Below are positions 8,065 to 15,789 of a stretch of DNA of 64,000 bases, one piece after another. This DNA is from Streptomyces niveus (lineage in GTDB: Bacteria > Actinomycetota > Actinomycetes > Streptomycetales > Streptomycetaceae). The notes below the pieces were generated by a model that ran no database searches, was not told the origin of the DNA, and worked only from the letters and a program-made list of their open reading frames with translations. Numbering within the stretch: position 1 is the first letter of the stretch; the number at the start of each line of letters is the position of its first letter. Location: NCBI RefSeq assembly GCF_002009175.1, contig NZ_CP018047.1:4402001-4466000 (forward strand), read 5' to 3'. A program made the position numbers and the translations under genes.

Positions 8065-8230
8065 CCCTCAATCGCCGGGCGGGCTGGTGAGGTGCCCTCA
8101 ATCGCCGGGCGGGCTGAAGACGTCCTCAAGCGCCGGGCGGGCTGGTGAGGTGCTCAAACGCCGGGCGGGCTGGTGAGGTGCCCTCAATCGCCGGGCGGGC
8201 TGAGAACGTCCTCAAGCGCCGGGCGGGCTG
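8065..8230. repeat. Six-copy array of a 20-22 bp GC-rich repeat (period 28-30 bp)
   Basis: Six copies of a core CTCAA(T/G/A)CGCCGGGCGGGCTG begin at 8067, 8097, 8125, 8153, 8183 and 8211, spaced 30, 28, 28, 30 and 28 bases. The joining bases alternate between GTGAGGTGC-like and (A)AGAACGTC-like forms. The same core, with CCGGACGGG in place of CCGGGCGGG, recurs at 48.2-48.4 kb. It fills the gap between two convergent genes. It belongs to the CGCCGGRCGGGCTG-type interspersed repeats that I recall from Streptomyces intergenic DNA. Confidence 0.85.
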
Positions 8231-8277
8231 GAGGTGGCCGGGGCTGTCTTCACGGCGCGAGCCGTGGGCGGGCGCCC

Positions 8278-9543
8278 TCAGCCCGTCGGGCGGGCTGCCG
8301 AGGCGTCTTCGACCGCCGGGCTGGTCTGGGTCGTTCCCTTCGCGATCACGCGTGTGCCGCCCGGTCGTTGGTGGCGGATCGCTAGGGCCACCAGGCCCGC
8401 CGCCAGCACCGTCATCGCCGCTCCCGCCCATGCCGTCGAGGCGAAGCCGAGTCCCGCGTCGATCACCGTGCCGCCCAGCCACGGGCCGCCCGTGTTGCCG
8501 AGGTTGAACGCCGACGTCGCCGTCGCGCCTGCCAGGATCGGGGCCGCGGCCGCCACGTTGAACATCCGGGCGTTCAGCGCCGGCGCGGTGAAGAACGCCG
8601 AGAAACCGAGCAGCAGAGACAGCACCACCACCGCCACCGCGCTCGACGCCAGGAGTGCCAGCGCGGCCAGGAACACCGTCGACGCCACCACTCCGCTCAG
8701 CAGCACCCCGAAGAGGTGCGCGTCCGCGACCCGGCCGCCGATCACCGTGCCGATCAGCGCGCCGACGCCGAACAGCGCGAGCACCGTCGGGACCCAGCCC
8801 TCGTCGAGACCGGCCACGTCGGTGAGCAGCGGGGCCAGATAGGAGAACGCGCAGAAGACCCCGCCCGCCGCGAGAGCCGTGATGGCGATCGCGAGCCAGA
8901 CCTGCCGGTCGCGGTAGATCAGCAGCTCGCGCCGGAGTTCCGGCTTCCGCTCCGGCAGCGGGATGCGCGGGATCAGCGTCGCGACACCGACCAGCGCGAC
9001 GGCGGATGCCGCCCCGACCGCCCAGAACGCGGAACGCCAGCCCAGGTGCGTACCGAGGAACGCCCCCGCCGGCACCCCGAGCACGTTCGCGATCGACAGC
9101 CCGCCGATCATCACGGCCATCGCGCGGGCACGCGACGTCTGCGGCACCATCGCGATCGCGACCGCCGCGCCGACCGCCCAGAAGCCCGCGCAGGCGAACG
9201 CGCTGACGACGCGTGAGACGAACAGCACCTCGTAGTTGGGCGCGATCGCGCCCGCGACCTGGCCGAGGCCGAAGACGGAGATCAGCGCGATCAGCGTCGT
9301 ACGGCGAGGCAGCCGCAGCGTCGCCACGGCGAGCAGCGGGGCGCCGACCACCATGCCGATCGCGAAGGCGGATATCAGCAGACCGGCCTTCGGGATGCTG
9401 ACATCCATGTCCTCGGCGATCGGCGGCAGCAGTCCGGACAGCATGAACTCGCTGGTTCCGAGGGCGAAGACGGAGAGCCCGAGTATGTACACGGCGAGTG
9501 GCATGCGGGCGCGGCTGGGCGCGACGGGAGCGGAGTCAGGCAT
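8278..9543 (-). CDS. MFS transporter, Cmx/CmrA chloramphenicol-efflux type
   Basis: 421 residues with 12 predicted membrane helices. Helix 1 reads LAVYILGLSVFALGTSEFML and leads to SGLLPPIAEDMDVSIPKAG, typical of the DHA1 drug:H+ antiporters such as Cmx, CmlR and AraJ. The intracellular loop motif A variant LATLRLPRRTTLI and motif C region NVLGVPAGAFLGTHLGWRSAFW are present. Chromosomal members are often called chloramphenicol exporters, but the substrate cannot be read from sequence. ATG 9543 gives MPDSAPVAPSR; ATG 9576 would add 11 residues. Confidence 0.85.
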   Translation of the reverse strand: MPDSAPVAPSRARMPLAVYILGLSVFALGTSEFMLSGLLPPIAEDMDVSIPKAGLLISAFAIGMVVGAPLLAVATLRLPRRTTLIALISVFGLGQVAGAIAPNYEVLFVSRVVSAFACAGFWAVGAAVAIAMVPQTSRARAMAVMIGGLSIANVLGVPAGAFLGTHLGWRSAFWAVGAASAVALVGVATLIPRIPLPERKPELRRELLIYRDRQVWLAIAITALAAGGVFCAFSYLAPLLTDVAGLDEGWVPTVLALFGVGALIGTVIGGRVADAHLFGVLLSGVVASTVFLAALALLASSAVAVVVLSLLLGFSAFFTAPALNARMFNVAAAAPILAGATATSAFNLGNTGGPWLGGTVIDAGLGFASTAWAGAAMTVLAAGLVALAIRHQRPGGTRVIAKGTTQTSPAVEDASAARPTG

Positions 9544-9591
9544 GGCACGTACAACCACCAACCCCCGCTCCGTCATTCCTGACCGCGCCGG

Positions 9592-11160
9592 TCACCGGGT
9601 GAGCGTCTCCAGCTCGGCCGTGAGGTTCGCGCGGGCCCGTCCCTCCCACAGCTCCGCACCGTGCGGCGTCCGGAACAGCCTTTCCAGGTCGAGGAGTTGA
9701 CGCAGTACGGCCGCCCGGCCCGCCCGGAACGCGTCGTCCGGTACGAAGCCGTACTCCTCCCGTACGGCGCGCGTGTACGCCTCGTACGCCTCCGGCCTCG
9801 ACGCGAGGATCGCGAGATCCGCGTCACACAGGACCTCGCCGTTGGTGTCGCCGGGCGCCGGATCATGGGTGACGGTGAGGCGGACGAGACGGGCGACCTC
9901 GTCCGTGACGTCGGGCCGTACACCCGCCTCGGTGAGCGCGCGGACCGCGAGGACGGCGCTGCGCTCCTCGTTCTCGGAGCGGTCGGGGCGGTAGACGGCG
10001 TCGTGGAACCAGGCGGCGAGGCGTACGGCTTCGGGGTCGGCCGCGTACGGGGCGAGGGTGTCGATGTGGTCCAGGACGGCCAGCAGGTGATCGGTGTTGT
10101 GGTACCGGCGCTGGGGCTCGGCCCAGCGGGACATGAGGTTTTCGGCGTAGGGGAGGGGATCGGGGAGCGGGTCGGGGGCGCTCTCCCCGTTGCGGACCGC
10201 GTCGAGGGTGCGCAGCCAGCGGCTGCGGAGGGCGTCGTGAACGGACATGGAGGGAGAGCTTAGAGCCCTGTCCCCGGCGGCCAGCTCCGCGTTGAACTGG
10301 GCGCCGGCCACCAGCGACAGATTCGACAGCCACAGCCAGACGAGAAAGACGATGCTGCCCGCGAGTGAGCCGTAGAGCCGGCTGTACGTCCCCGAGTGGG
10401 CCGCGTACAGCGCGAACCCCGCCGACATCAGCAGCCACAACAGCACCGCCAGCACCCCGCCGGGCAGTGAGCTTCGCAGATGGCGGGTGCCGGGCGGGCC
10501 CGTACGGAACACGATGAGGACGAGGACCGCCGCGAGCGCCAGCAGCAGCGGCCACTTCAGCACCGTCCACAGCACGGTCGCCGTGCTCCCCACACCCAGC
10601 ACCGGACCGATGCGGTGGACCGCGTCGCCGGTCAGCACGAGGGTGAACGCGCTGGTGACGAGGAGCGCGAGCAGCGCGCACGCCGCGATCACGATGCGCG
10701 GGGCCTTGCGCCACGGCGGGCGGTGGTCGACCGCGCCGTGCATACGGTGCAGCGCCCGCCGGAAGACACCCAGGTAGCTGGAGGAGGACCAGAGCGCGCC
10801 GACCGTGCCGAAGATCGTCAGCAGCCAGGCCGCGGTGCGCTGGCGGGTCATCTGGTCGAGCGCCTCGCTGATCAGATGCCGGGACTGGGCCGGGACCAGG
10901 GAGGTGATCTGGTCGGCCAGTTCGCCCGCGGCGTCGGTGCCCGCGAGGCCGATCGAGGCCACGGTCACCAGCAGCGCCGGGACGATCGCGAGGACGGTGT
11001 AGTACGTGAGGGCGGCGGCCCAGTCGGTGGCGTCGTCCCGCCACAGCGCGATCGGGGTGCGCCGGAGCGCGCGGGCGAAGCGGCGGGCGTCGCGCGGGGG
11101 ACGCTTGGCGCGCGGTGGATGCGGGTGCCACCAGGCGTGTGCCGGGCGGGACTTGGGCAC
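9592..11160 (-). CDS. YihY/BrkB membrane domain fused to an HD-superfamily hydrolase domain
   Basis: 522 residues in one uninterrupted frame. Residues about 30-300 are a YihY/virulence factor BrkB-type protein with six membrane helices (DWAAALTYYTVLAIVPALLV, IVIAACALLALLVTSAFTLV, VFLVWLWLSNLSLVAGAQFN). Residues 305-522 are an HD-type metal-dependent phosphohydrolase-like domain: RYHNTDHLLAVLDHID, LAAWFHDAVYRPD and LVRLTVTHDP supply the His/Asp ligands, and DADLAIL a further Asp. The HD part begins with its own Met (10248) right at the junction. The ancestral state was probably two genes; this may be a true fusion or a lost stop between neighbours. Confidence 0.75.
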   Translation of the reverse strand: MPKSRPAHAWWHPHPPRAKRPPRDARRFARALRRTPIALWRDDATDWAAALTYYTVLAIVPALLVTVASIGLAGTDAAGELADQITSLVPAQSRHLISEALDQMTRQRTAAWLLTIFGTVGALWSSSSYLGVFRRALHRMHGAVDHRPPWRKAPRIVIAACALLALLVTSAFTLVLTGDAVHRIGPVLGVGSTATVLWTVLKWPLLLALAAVLVLIVFRTGPPGTRHLRSSLPGGVLAVLLWLLMSAGFALYAAHSGTYSRLYGSLAGSIVFLVWLWLSNLSLVAGAQFNAELAAGDRALSSPSMSVHDALRSRWLRTLDAVRNGESAPDPLPDPLPYAENLMSRWAEPQRRYHNTDHLLAVLDHIDTLAPYAADPEAVRLAAWFHDAVYRPDRSENEERSAVLAVRALTEAGVRPDVTDEVARLVRLTVTHDPAPGDTNGEVLCDADLAILASRPEAYEAYTRAVREEYGFVPDDAFRAGRAAVLRQLLDLERLFRTPHGAELWEGRARANLTAELETLTR

Positions 11161-11185
11161 TCTCGGCTCCCCGTTCGGTGTTCGT

Positions 11186-11288
11186 GTCGATCGGTCGTAT
11201 CGGGCGGTCGTGTCGGGCGGTTGAGTCGATCGGTCGTGTCGGGCGGTCGTGTCGGGCGGTTGAGTCGATCGGTCGTGTCGGGCGGTCG
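11186..11288. repeat. 39-bp tandem repeat, 2.6 copies
   Basis: Units start GTCGATCGGTCGT at 11186, 11225 and 11264 (exact 39-base period). Within each unit the GTGTCGGGCGGT block is itself repeated. They lie in the gap between the YihY-HD gene and the end of amaP. No gene is apparent in 11161-11406; the repeat is upstream of the YihY-HD gene and could affect its expression. Confidence 0.85.
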
Positions 11289-11406
11289 CAGGGGCGCGGC
11301 AGCGGTCACGGCGGGCGCCGGGGTTGTGCGGCCCCCTGCCCCGCCTGCGGCCGTTCCGCCGTGCTGCTTGACCTCAGGGTGCCCTGCCACGGGCGTCCGA
11401 CGCGGC

Positions 11407-12072
11407 TCAGAGCAGCGGCGCACGTGTGGTGTCGGACCGACGGGTCCCGCGGAGCCCGCCGCGCGACCGCGCGGGAGCGCGCGCCGGGGCCCGGAACCGT
11501 ACGACCGCTTCGACACGCGCCGCGCCCTCGCCGCTCGTGCGCGCGTCCGCGACCGGACCCGCGTCGATCCGCCGTACGACGTCCGCCGGGACGGCGTCCG
11601 GTTCCAGCCGTACGGAGAAGGTCGCGCGCAGACGGCGCGGCCGGCCCGACAGGGTCACGCGGGCACGGTCCACCCCCGGGATCCGCTCCGTCCGCTCCTC
11701 CATGGCGGCCGTCAGCGCGCGGGTACGGAGCCCCAGACCCGGGCGGGGGAGGCGGAGCGTGCGCGGTTGCCCGGTCCGGAACTGGGCCAGCAGCCACCAC
11801 ACGCACAGCACGAACACGACGGCGAGCGCCGCGATCACGGCCGGGGTCCACCAGCCGTGGTCGCGCAGCCGGGACAGCAGCGCGCGGTCCGCCAGTGCGG
11901 CGTCGGGGCGGACGGTGGCCGCCGCGGGCCAGAAGCCGGGCAGGTGCTCGCGTACGGTCCCGTGGCCCGTCAGGACCCACGCCCCCGCACCGGTCAGACC
12001 CGCGCCGATCACGGCCAGCAGGGTGCGGTCGACGGCGTTACGGGGCCGAGGCCGGAGCCGGGGGCGGGGCAT
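11407..12072 (-). CDS. amaP: Alkaline-shock membrane anchor AmaP-like protein
   Basis: 221 residues. Two N-terminal membrane helices (TLLAVIGAGLTGAGAWVLTG and TPAVIAALAVVFVLCVWWLL) are followed by a soluble domain of about 130 residues with IPGVDRARVTLSGRPRRLRA, an Asp23-like fold segment. In Staphylococcus AmaP anchors Asp23 at the membrane; actinomycete homologues sit beside asp23 as here. The ATG lies inside the 3' end of the preceding gene (35-base overlap), so the four minus-strand genes 13835-11407 form one operon. Confidence 0.75.
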   Translation of the reverse strand: MPRPRLRPRPRNAVDRTLLAVIGAGLTGAGAWVLTGHGTVREHLPGFWPAAATVRPDAALADRALLSRLRDHGWWTPAVIAALAVVFVLCVWWLLAQFRTGQPRTLRLPRPGLGLRTRALTAAMEERTERIPGVDRARVTLSGRPRRLRATFSVRLEPDAVPADVVRRIDAGPVADARTSGEGAARVEAVVRFRAPARAPARSRGGLRGTRRSDTTRAPLL

Positions 12073-13129
12073 GAGGGGTCGCCTCCTTCTGTTCACGGTC
12101 CTGTTCACGGTCCTGCTCGTGGTTCTGTTCGTGGCGCTGCTCGCCGTCGTGTGTGCCGGGTGGCTGCCAGTACGCGTCACGGCTGACGCGGACCCGTACG
12201 CGCGGCGGCTTCGCCAGACCGAGACCGGCGACGACACCCTCCGTGGTCCGGGTGAGTGCGTCGCGCGTGCCGGCCGGGTCCCCGAAACCGATCCGCGCCC
12301 GTACGGCGATCCGGCGGCGCCGGGCCGTGACCCGTACGCGCGAGACGCCGGGTACGTCGGCCGCGCGATGACGTACGAGCGCAGCCACCGCGGGCCGGTC
12401 GACCGCGGTGGCTGTGGCATTGGTGGTGGCGTCCGTGGCGTCCGGCGTAGCCATCGGCAGGCGACCGCGCAGTCCGGGTGTGAGCGCCGCGAACAGCGTC
12501 CACAGGCCGGCCACCACCGCCACGGCGGCGCCGACGGCCACCACCGTGTCGGCGGGACCGTGGCTCGTCAGCCAGTCCAGCGTGCGCAGGCGCACGCCGG
12601 ACGGTCCGCGCCCGACCACCACCGCGACGACAACGGCGAGCAGCGCCCCGCTCACGGCCGCGCCGAGCAGCGCGAACACGGCTGCCGGGGCGCGCCGTTC
12701 GGACCAGGGCCGGCGGGCGGCGCGACGCCGGGACCGCGCCGACTCCGCCCACTCGGTGGGTTCGGTCGCCGTCGACTGCGCGAGGCGGGTGATCCGGACC
12801 GTCGTACGGCCGACCGTCAGGCCCGTGAGATACGCGGTGCGTTCGGTCACGCGCCGCTGGAGTTCGGCACCGGAGGTTTCGAGATGCGCGGGGTAGGCGA
12901 GGCCGACGTCGAGATGGACGCCGTCCACCCGGCTGCCCCGTACGTCCACCGACGTACGCACCACCTCGCCCCCGCCCGGGCCCGCGCCCAGCACCTCCGC
13001 TGCGGCCCGCCCCGCCACCCGCCGTACCACCCGGTCCGCGATCCGCGTCGCGCCACGGTCGGCGGGCGGAAGCGGAAGCGGGGGCGGAGGTACGGGCGGG
13101 GGCACCGGGCGCGCGGCGTCCGCGCTCAC
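12038..13129 (-). CDS. DUF6286-like membrane protein of the Asp23 operon
   Basis: 363 residues from a GTG start that overlaps the previous stop (GTGA). Two Asp23-like soluble halves can be seen: residues about 25-115 (VDGVHLDVGLAYPAHLETSG, TERTAYLTGLTVGRTTVRI) and about 235-330 (DVPGVSRVRVTARRRRIAVR). Between them are two membrane helices (APAAVFALLGAAVSGALLAV and ADTVVAVGAAVAVVAGLWTL). The C-terminus is a charged EQ/R-rich tail. I recall this layout as the DUF6286 protein beside Asp23 in Streptomyces. It probably helps assemble Asp23 at the membrane; no enzyme motif is seen. Confidence 0.7.
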   Translation of the reverse strand: MSADAARPVPPPVPPPPLPLPPADRGATRIADRVVRRVAGRAAAEVLGAGPGGGEVVRTSVDVRGSRVDGVHLDVGLAYPAHLETSGAELQRRVTERTAYLTGLTVGRTTVRITRLAQSTATEPTEWAESARSRRRAARRPWSERRAPAAVFALLGAAVSGALLAVVVAVVVGRGPSGVRLRTLDWLTSHGPADTVVAVGAAVAVVAGLWTLFAALTPGLRGRLPMATPDATDATTNATATAVDRPAVAALVRHRAADVPGVSRVRVTARRRRIAVRARIGFGDPAGTRDALTRTTEGVVAGLGLAKPPRVRVRVSRDAYWQPPGTHDGEQRHEQNHEQDREQDREQKEATPHAPPPAPASAP

Positions 13130-13323
13130 CGCCGCCTCCGCTCGTCCGGGTCCAGGAACTCGCGCAGGCTGATGCCCCGGTCGACCAGCCGGCCCGCCAC
13201 GAAGCCCACCGCTCCGAGCGCGGCCACCAGCAGGAACGCCCCGAATCCGCCGAACCACCCCGCGAAGCCCAGGGCCATGCCGACGGCCGGCCCCACCAAG
13301 GACGCGTTCATCGGGCCGCTCAC
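13126..13323 (-). CDS. Small membrane protein (DUF2273-like) of the Asp23 operon
   Basis: 65 residues from a GTG start overlapping the asp23 stop (GTGA). Two glycine-rich hydrophobic segments (VGPAVGMALGFAGWFGGFGA and FLLVAALGAVGFVAGRLVD) precede a charged end (LREFLDPDERRRR). DUF2273-type small membrane proteins are regular neighbours of asp23/amaP in Gram-positive bacteria and are thought to belong to the same membrane complex. Overlapping starts on both sides imply tight stoichiometry. Confidence 0.75.
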   Translation of the reverse strand: MSGPMNASLVGPAVGMALGFAGWFGGFGAFLLVAALGAVGFVAGRLVDRGISLREFLDPDERRRR

Positions 13324-13835
13324 TCGACGCGCGTGTCGGTGCCGCTGTTCGACTCGTCCTCGTCGTCCGGCAGATGCACGTCGTTGACGGTGACGTTCAC
13401 CTCCACGACCTCAAGACCCGTGATCCGCTCGACGGCCGCGATGACGTTCTCGCGTACGTCGCGGGCGACATCGCTGATCGGTACGCCGTACTCCACCACC
13501 AGGTCCAGATCGATGGCGGTCTGGCGCTCGCCGACCTCGACCTTGACGCCGCGGCCGACGTTGGGGCGCCCGCCCGGTACCCGGTCGCGTACGGCGCCGA
13601 GCGTCCGGGACAGGCCGCCGCCCATGTCGTACACGCCGGGGATCTCGCGCGCCGCCATGCCGGAGATCTTCACGACGACGACATCCGCGATGGAGGTCCG
13701 GCCGCGTGTGGCGGCGGGTTCGGCGGCACCGGTGGCGCCGCTGCCGACGGTGGTGGAACCGGCCGCGCCGGGGCTCGTCGCCGTCGAGGGGACGGGGGAC
13801 GCCTGCTGGGCCGGTGCCGTCTGGGGCGCTGCCAT
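13320..13835 (-). CDS. Asp23/Gls24 family envelope stress protein
   Basis: 171 residues. The first 45 are low-complexity Ala/Pro/Thr/Ser. The Asp23 domain runs from about 47 to 155: TSIADVVVVKISGMAAREIP, GVYDMGGG, VKVEVGERQTAIDLDLVVEY, then VARDVRENVIAAVERITGLE and VVEVNVTVNDVHL. Asp23 proteins form membrane-proximal assemblies important under cell-wall or alkaline stress. It is first in the four-gene operon, behind a strong RBS (AAGGAGG), and divergent from an ECF sigma factor gene across a 241-bp spacer. Confidence 0.93.
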   Translation of the reverse strand: MAAPQTAPAQQASPVPSTATSPGAAGSTTVGSGATGAAEPAATRGRTSIADVVVVKISGMAAREIPGVYDMGGGLSRTLGAVRDRVPGGRPNVGRGVKVEVGERQTAIDLDLVVEYGVPISDVARDVRENVIAAVERITGLEVVEVNVTVNDVHLPDDEDESNSGTDTRVE

Positions 13836-13865
13836 GGGACAGCCTCCTTCTCTGGGTCGTTCAGT

Positions 13866-13890
13866 CGTTCACGTGGTTGCCGTTCACGTG
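13866..13890. promoter_or_regulatory. Direct repeat CGTTCACGTG in the asp23/sigma divergent promoter region
   Basis: Two copies of CGTTCACGTG at 13866-13875 and 13881-13890, each containing the palindrome CACGTG, spaced 15 bases start to start. They lie 31-55 bases upstream of asp23 in the spacer shared with the divergent sigma factor gene, a position where a regulator could act on both. The binding protein is unknown. Confidence 0.45.
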
Positions 13891-14076
13891 CCGTTCGCGC
13901 TTGTCGTCTCGTTGGACACGGGTACCTGGCTTTCGTCACGCACGACCCGCGAAATTCTTTTCCGCCGCCCGCGCGTGACGATCGGCCGTCCCCCGTGTCG
14001 AAACCGTGTGAGGGGCCGTGCCGGACCGAGGGACACGGATACACGGCTACGACGAGGCGGCGAGAGGAGTCGGTGA

Positions 14077-14616
14077 GTGCCCGGCGACAACCTGCTGGCC
14101 GTACGCGCGGGCGAGGGCGACGAGGAAGCGTTCGAGACGCTCGTACGCGACTACGGGCCGGTGATGCTCCAGCTGGCCACCCGGCTCCTCGGCAGCCGGA
14201 CCGAGGCCGAGGACGCCGTGCAGGACGCCTTCGTGAGCGCCTGGCGCAAGCTGCCCGAGTTCCGGGGCGACGCGGAGTTCAGCACATGGATGTACCGGAT
14301 CGTCACCAACCGGTGCCTCAACCAGCTGCGCGCCCGCCGCCCCGCGACGGACCTCGACTCCGTACCCGAACCGGCCGCGCCCGAGCACGCGTCCTCGCCG
14401 GTGCGCGCCGCGGAGTCGCACGCCGCCGTGCGCGCGCTGGCGGTGGCCACGGCCGGGCTCTCGCCCGAGCAACGGGCCTGCTGGGTGCTGCGCGAGCTGC
14501 ACGGGATGAGTTACGAGAACATCGCGGAGACGGTCGGGATCAGCCTGGTGGCGGTCCGGGGCAGGGTCTTCCGCGCACGCCGCTATCTGACGGAGGCGAT
14601 GAGCGCATGGCGCTGA
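14077..14616 (+). CDS. ECF-type RNA polymerase sigma factor
   Basis: 179 residues from GTG with GAGAGGAG 7 bases upstream. Sigma-2 is at about 17-85 (FETLVRDYGPVMLQLATRLL, DAVQDAFVSAWRKLPEFRGD, FSTWMYRIVTNRCLNQLR) and sigma-4 at about 120-172 (LSPEQRACWVLRELHGMSYE, then IAETVGISLVAVRGRVFRAR). It has no extra C-terminal domain. The downstream gene overlaps it by 10 bases and encodes an Asp23-like protein with a zinc anti-sigma motif, so the pair is probably sigma/anti-sigma. It faces the asp23 operon and may control it. Confidence 0.93.
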   Translation: MPGDNLLAVRAGEGDEEAFETLVRDYGPVMLQLATRLLGSRTEAEDAVQDAFVSAWRKLPEFRGDAEFSTWMYRIVTNRCLNQLRARRPATDLDSVPEPAAPEHASSPVRAAESHAAVRALAVATAGLSPEQRACWVLRELHGMSYENIAETVGISLVAVRGRVFRARRYLTEAMSAWR

Positions 14617-15386
14617 ACGCGCATCCCGACCGCCCCGGGCCCGGAGACGGCGTGGGGGACGGAGGGGAATCCGCCGAGAACGAGGCCGTTGACAACGGGG
14701 CCGGCGAGAACGAGGCCGCCGAGAGCGGCGCCGAGAGCGGGGCCGAACTGCTCTCGTGCGGGCGGGAGTTGAGCGCGGTCTGGGATGCCTGGGACGACCG
14801 GGACTCGGCCGGGGGCTCGTCCGGCGTGACGGATCCGCATCTTGTGGAGTGCCTCTACTGCTCCGCCGCGCTGGCCGATCTCGCCGCTCTCGGCGAGGCC
14901 GTGGACCGGACGCGGGCTGCCGAGCGGCCCGGACCGGCCGAGGTCTCCGACCTCACGGCCCGCGTCATGGACATCGTGCGGCTGGAGCTGCGGCCCGGCC
15001 GCCCCCTGCCGCTCGGTGAACCCGACGAGGACCTGTGGATCGTGGAGGCCGCGGCGGCACGGGCTTTCCGGGGTGCGGCCGAGTCCGTGCCGGGGGTACG
15101 GGCGGGGAGCTGCCGCATCGGTCCGCGCGAACGCGGGCCCGTCCGCGTACGGCTGGAAGTGGCGGCCGCACTCCATCTGAGCCTGCCGGACCTCGCCGAG
15201 GAGATCCGGGCGCGGGTGGCCGCCGCGGCGCGCGACACCATCGGTATCGAGGTGGAGAGCATCGACGTGCTCGTCGTCGACCTCTTCGACGGAGACGGGG
15301 ACGGCGACGAAGACGGTGCTGGCGACGGAGACGGTGCTGGCGACGGAGACGGTGCTGGCGACGGAGACGGAGGCGAGGGCCGATGA
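14607..15386 (+). CDS. Asp23-like protein with a zinc anti-sigma (ZAS-like) motif
   Basis: 259 residues; the ATG lies inside the sigma gene, with GGAGG 10 bases upstream. Residues 1-50 are acidic and low-complexity. C51, H78, C82 and C85 fit the C-x26-H-x3-C-x2-C pattern of zinc anti-sigma domains (DPHLVECLYC). Residues about 115-235 look like Asp23 (IVEAAAARAFRGAAESVPGV, VRLEVAAALHLSLPDLAEE, IEVESIDVLVVDLF). The tail is a Gly/Asp repeat coded by three perfect 18-base units. I infer an anti-sigma factor that reads Asp23-type envelope assemblies; the function is not proven. Confidence 0.7.
   Translation: MALNAHPDRPGPGDGVGDGGESAENEAVDNGAGENEAAESGAESGAELLSCGRELSAVWDAWDDRDSAGGSSGVTDPHLVECLYCSAALADLAALGEAVDRTRAAERPGPAEVSDLTARVMDIVRLELRPGRPLPLGEPDEDLWIVEAAAARAFRGAAESVPGVRAGSCRIGPRERGPVRVRLEVAAALHLSLPDLAEEIRARVAAAARDTIGIEVESIDVLVVDLFDGDGDGDEDGAGDGDGAGDGDGAGDGDGGEGR
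15312..15365 (+). repeat. 18-bp perfect tandem repeat coding a Gly/Asp tail
   Basis: Three identical copies of GACGGTGCTGGCGACGGA (15312, 15330, 15348) inside the ZAS-Asp23 gene, each encoding GDGAGD-type residues. Being in frame, copy-number change would lengthen or shorten the acidic tail without a frameshift. Confidence 0.9.
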
Positions 15387-15718
15387 CGCGGAACGGGACC
15401 GGCGCGACGAGGGACCGGCTGGCGCTGGCCGCCGTCGACGCCGTGGAGCGGGTGCCGGGGGTCGCCTTCCTGCGCCCCGGCATCGCCGACCTGGTGCGGG
15501 CCTCCTACGCGTCGCGCGACCGGCGGAAGTCCGGCATACGGGTGCGGCCGGGCCCGGATTCGTCGTCCTGGCACATCGAGGTCCAGTTCGTCGCCCGGCG
15601 CACGCACCGCACGCTCGATGTGACGCGTGCGGTGCGGGAAGCGGTGCTCGGAGCGGTGGCGGAGGCCGGTGACCCGGCTCGTACCACCGTGACGGTCACG
15701 GTCACCGGCCTCGTCTGA
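15383..15718 (+). CDS. Short Asp23/Gls24-like protein
   Basis: 111 residues; the ATG overlaps the previous stop (ATGA). It reads LALAAVDAVERVPGVAFLRP, then IRVRPGPDSSSWHIEVQFVA and LDVTRAVREAVLGAVAEAGD ending TVTVTVTGLV. This strand order matches the Asp23 fold: amphipathic helix, beta strand, helix, final TVxVTV strand. It is third in the operon with the sigma factor and ZAS-Asp23 gene, and has no membrane segment. Confidence 0.8.
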   Translation: MTRNGTGATRDRLALAAVDAVERVPGVAFLRPGIADLVRASYASRDRRKSGIRVRPGPDSSSWHIEVQFVARRTHRTLDVTRAVREAVLGAVAEAGDPARTTVTVTVTGLV

Positions 15719-15723
15719 CGAAC

Positions 15724-15758
15724 GGACCGGACCGGACCGGACCGGATCGGATCGGAAC
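15724..15758. repeat. Pentanucleotide GGA(C/T)C repeat
   Basis: GGACC four times, GGATC twice and then GGAAC, in perfect 5-base register, in the gap between two convergent genes. It is a simple-sequence repeat with no clear terminator role. Confidence 0.75.
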
Positions 15759-15789
15759 GGGCCGACCGCACGACTCGGCGGTCAGCGGT

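Noticed and set aside
8065..8230. CRISPR-like array
   Set aside because: Six regular repeats, but the interrepeat bases are only 7-10 long and themselves repeated, with no unique spacers and no cas genes nearby.
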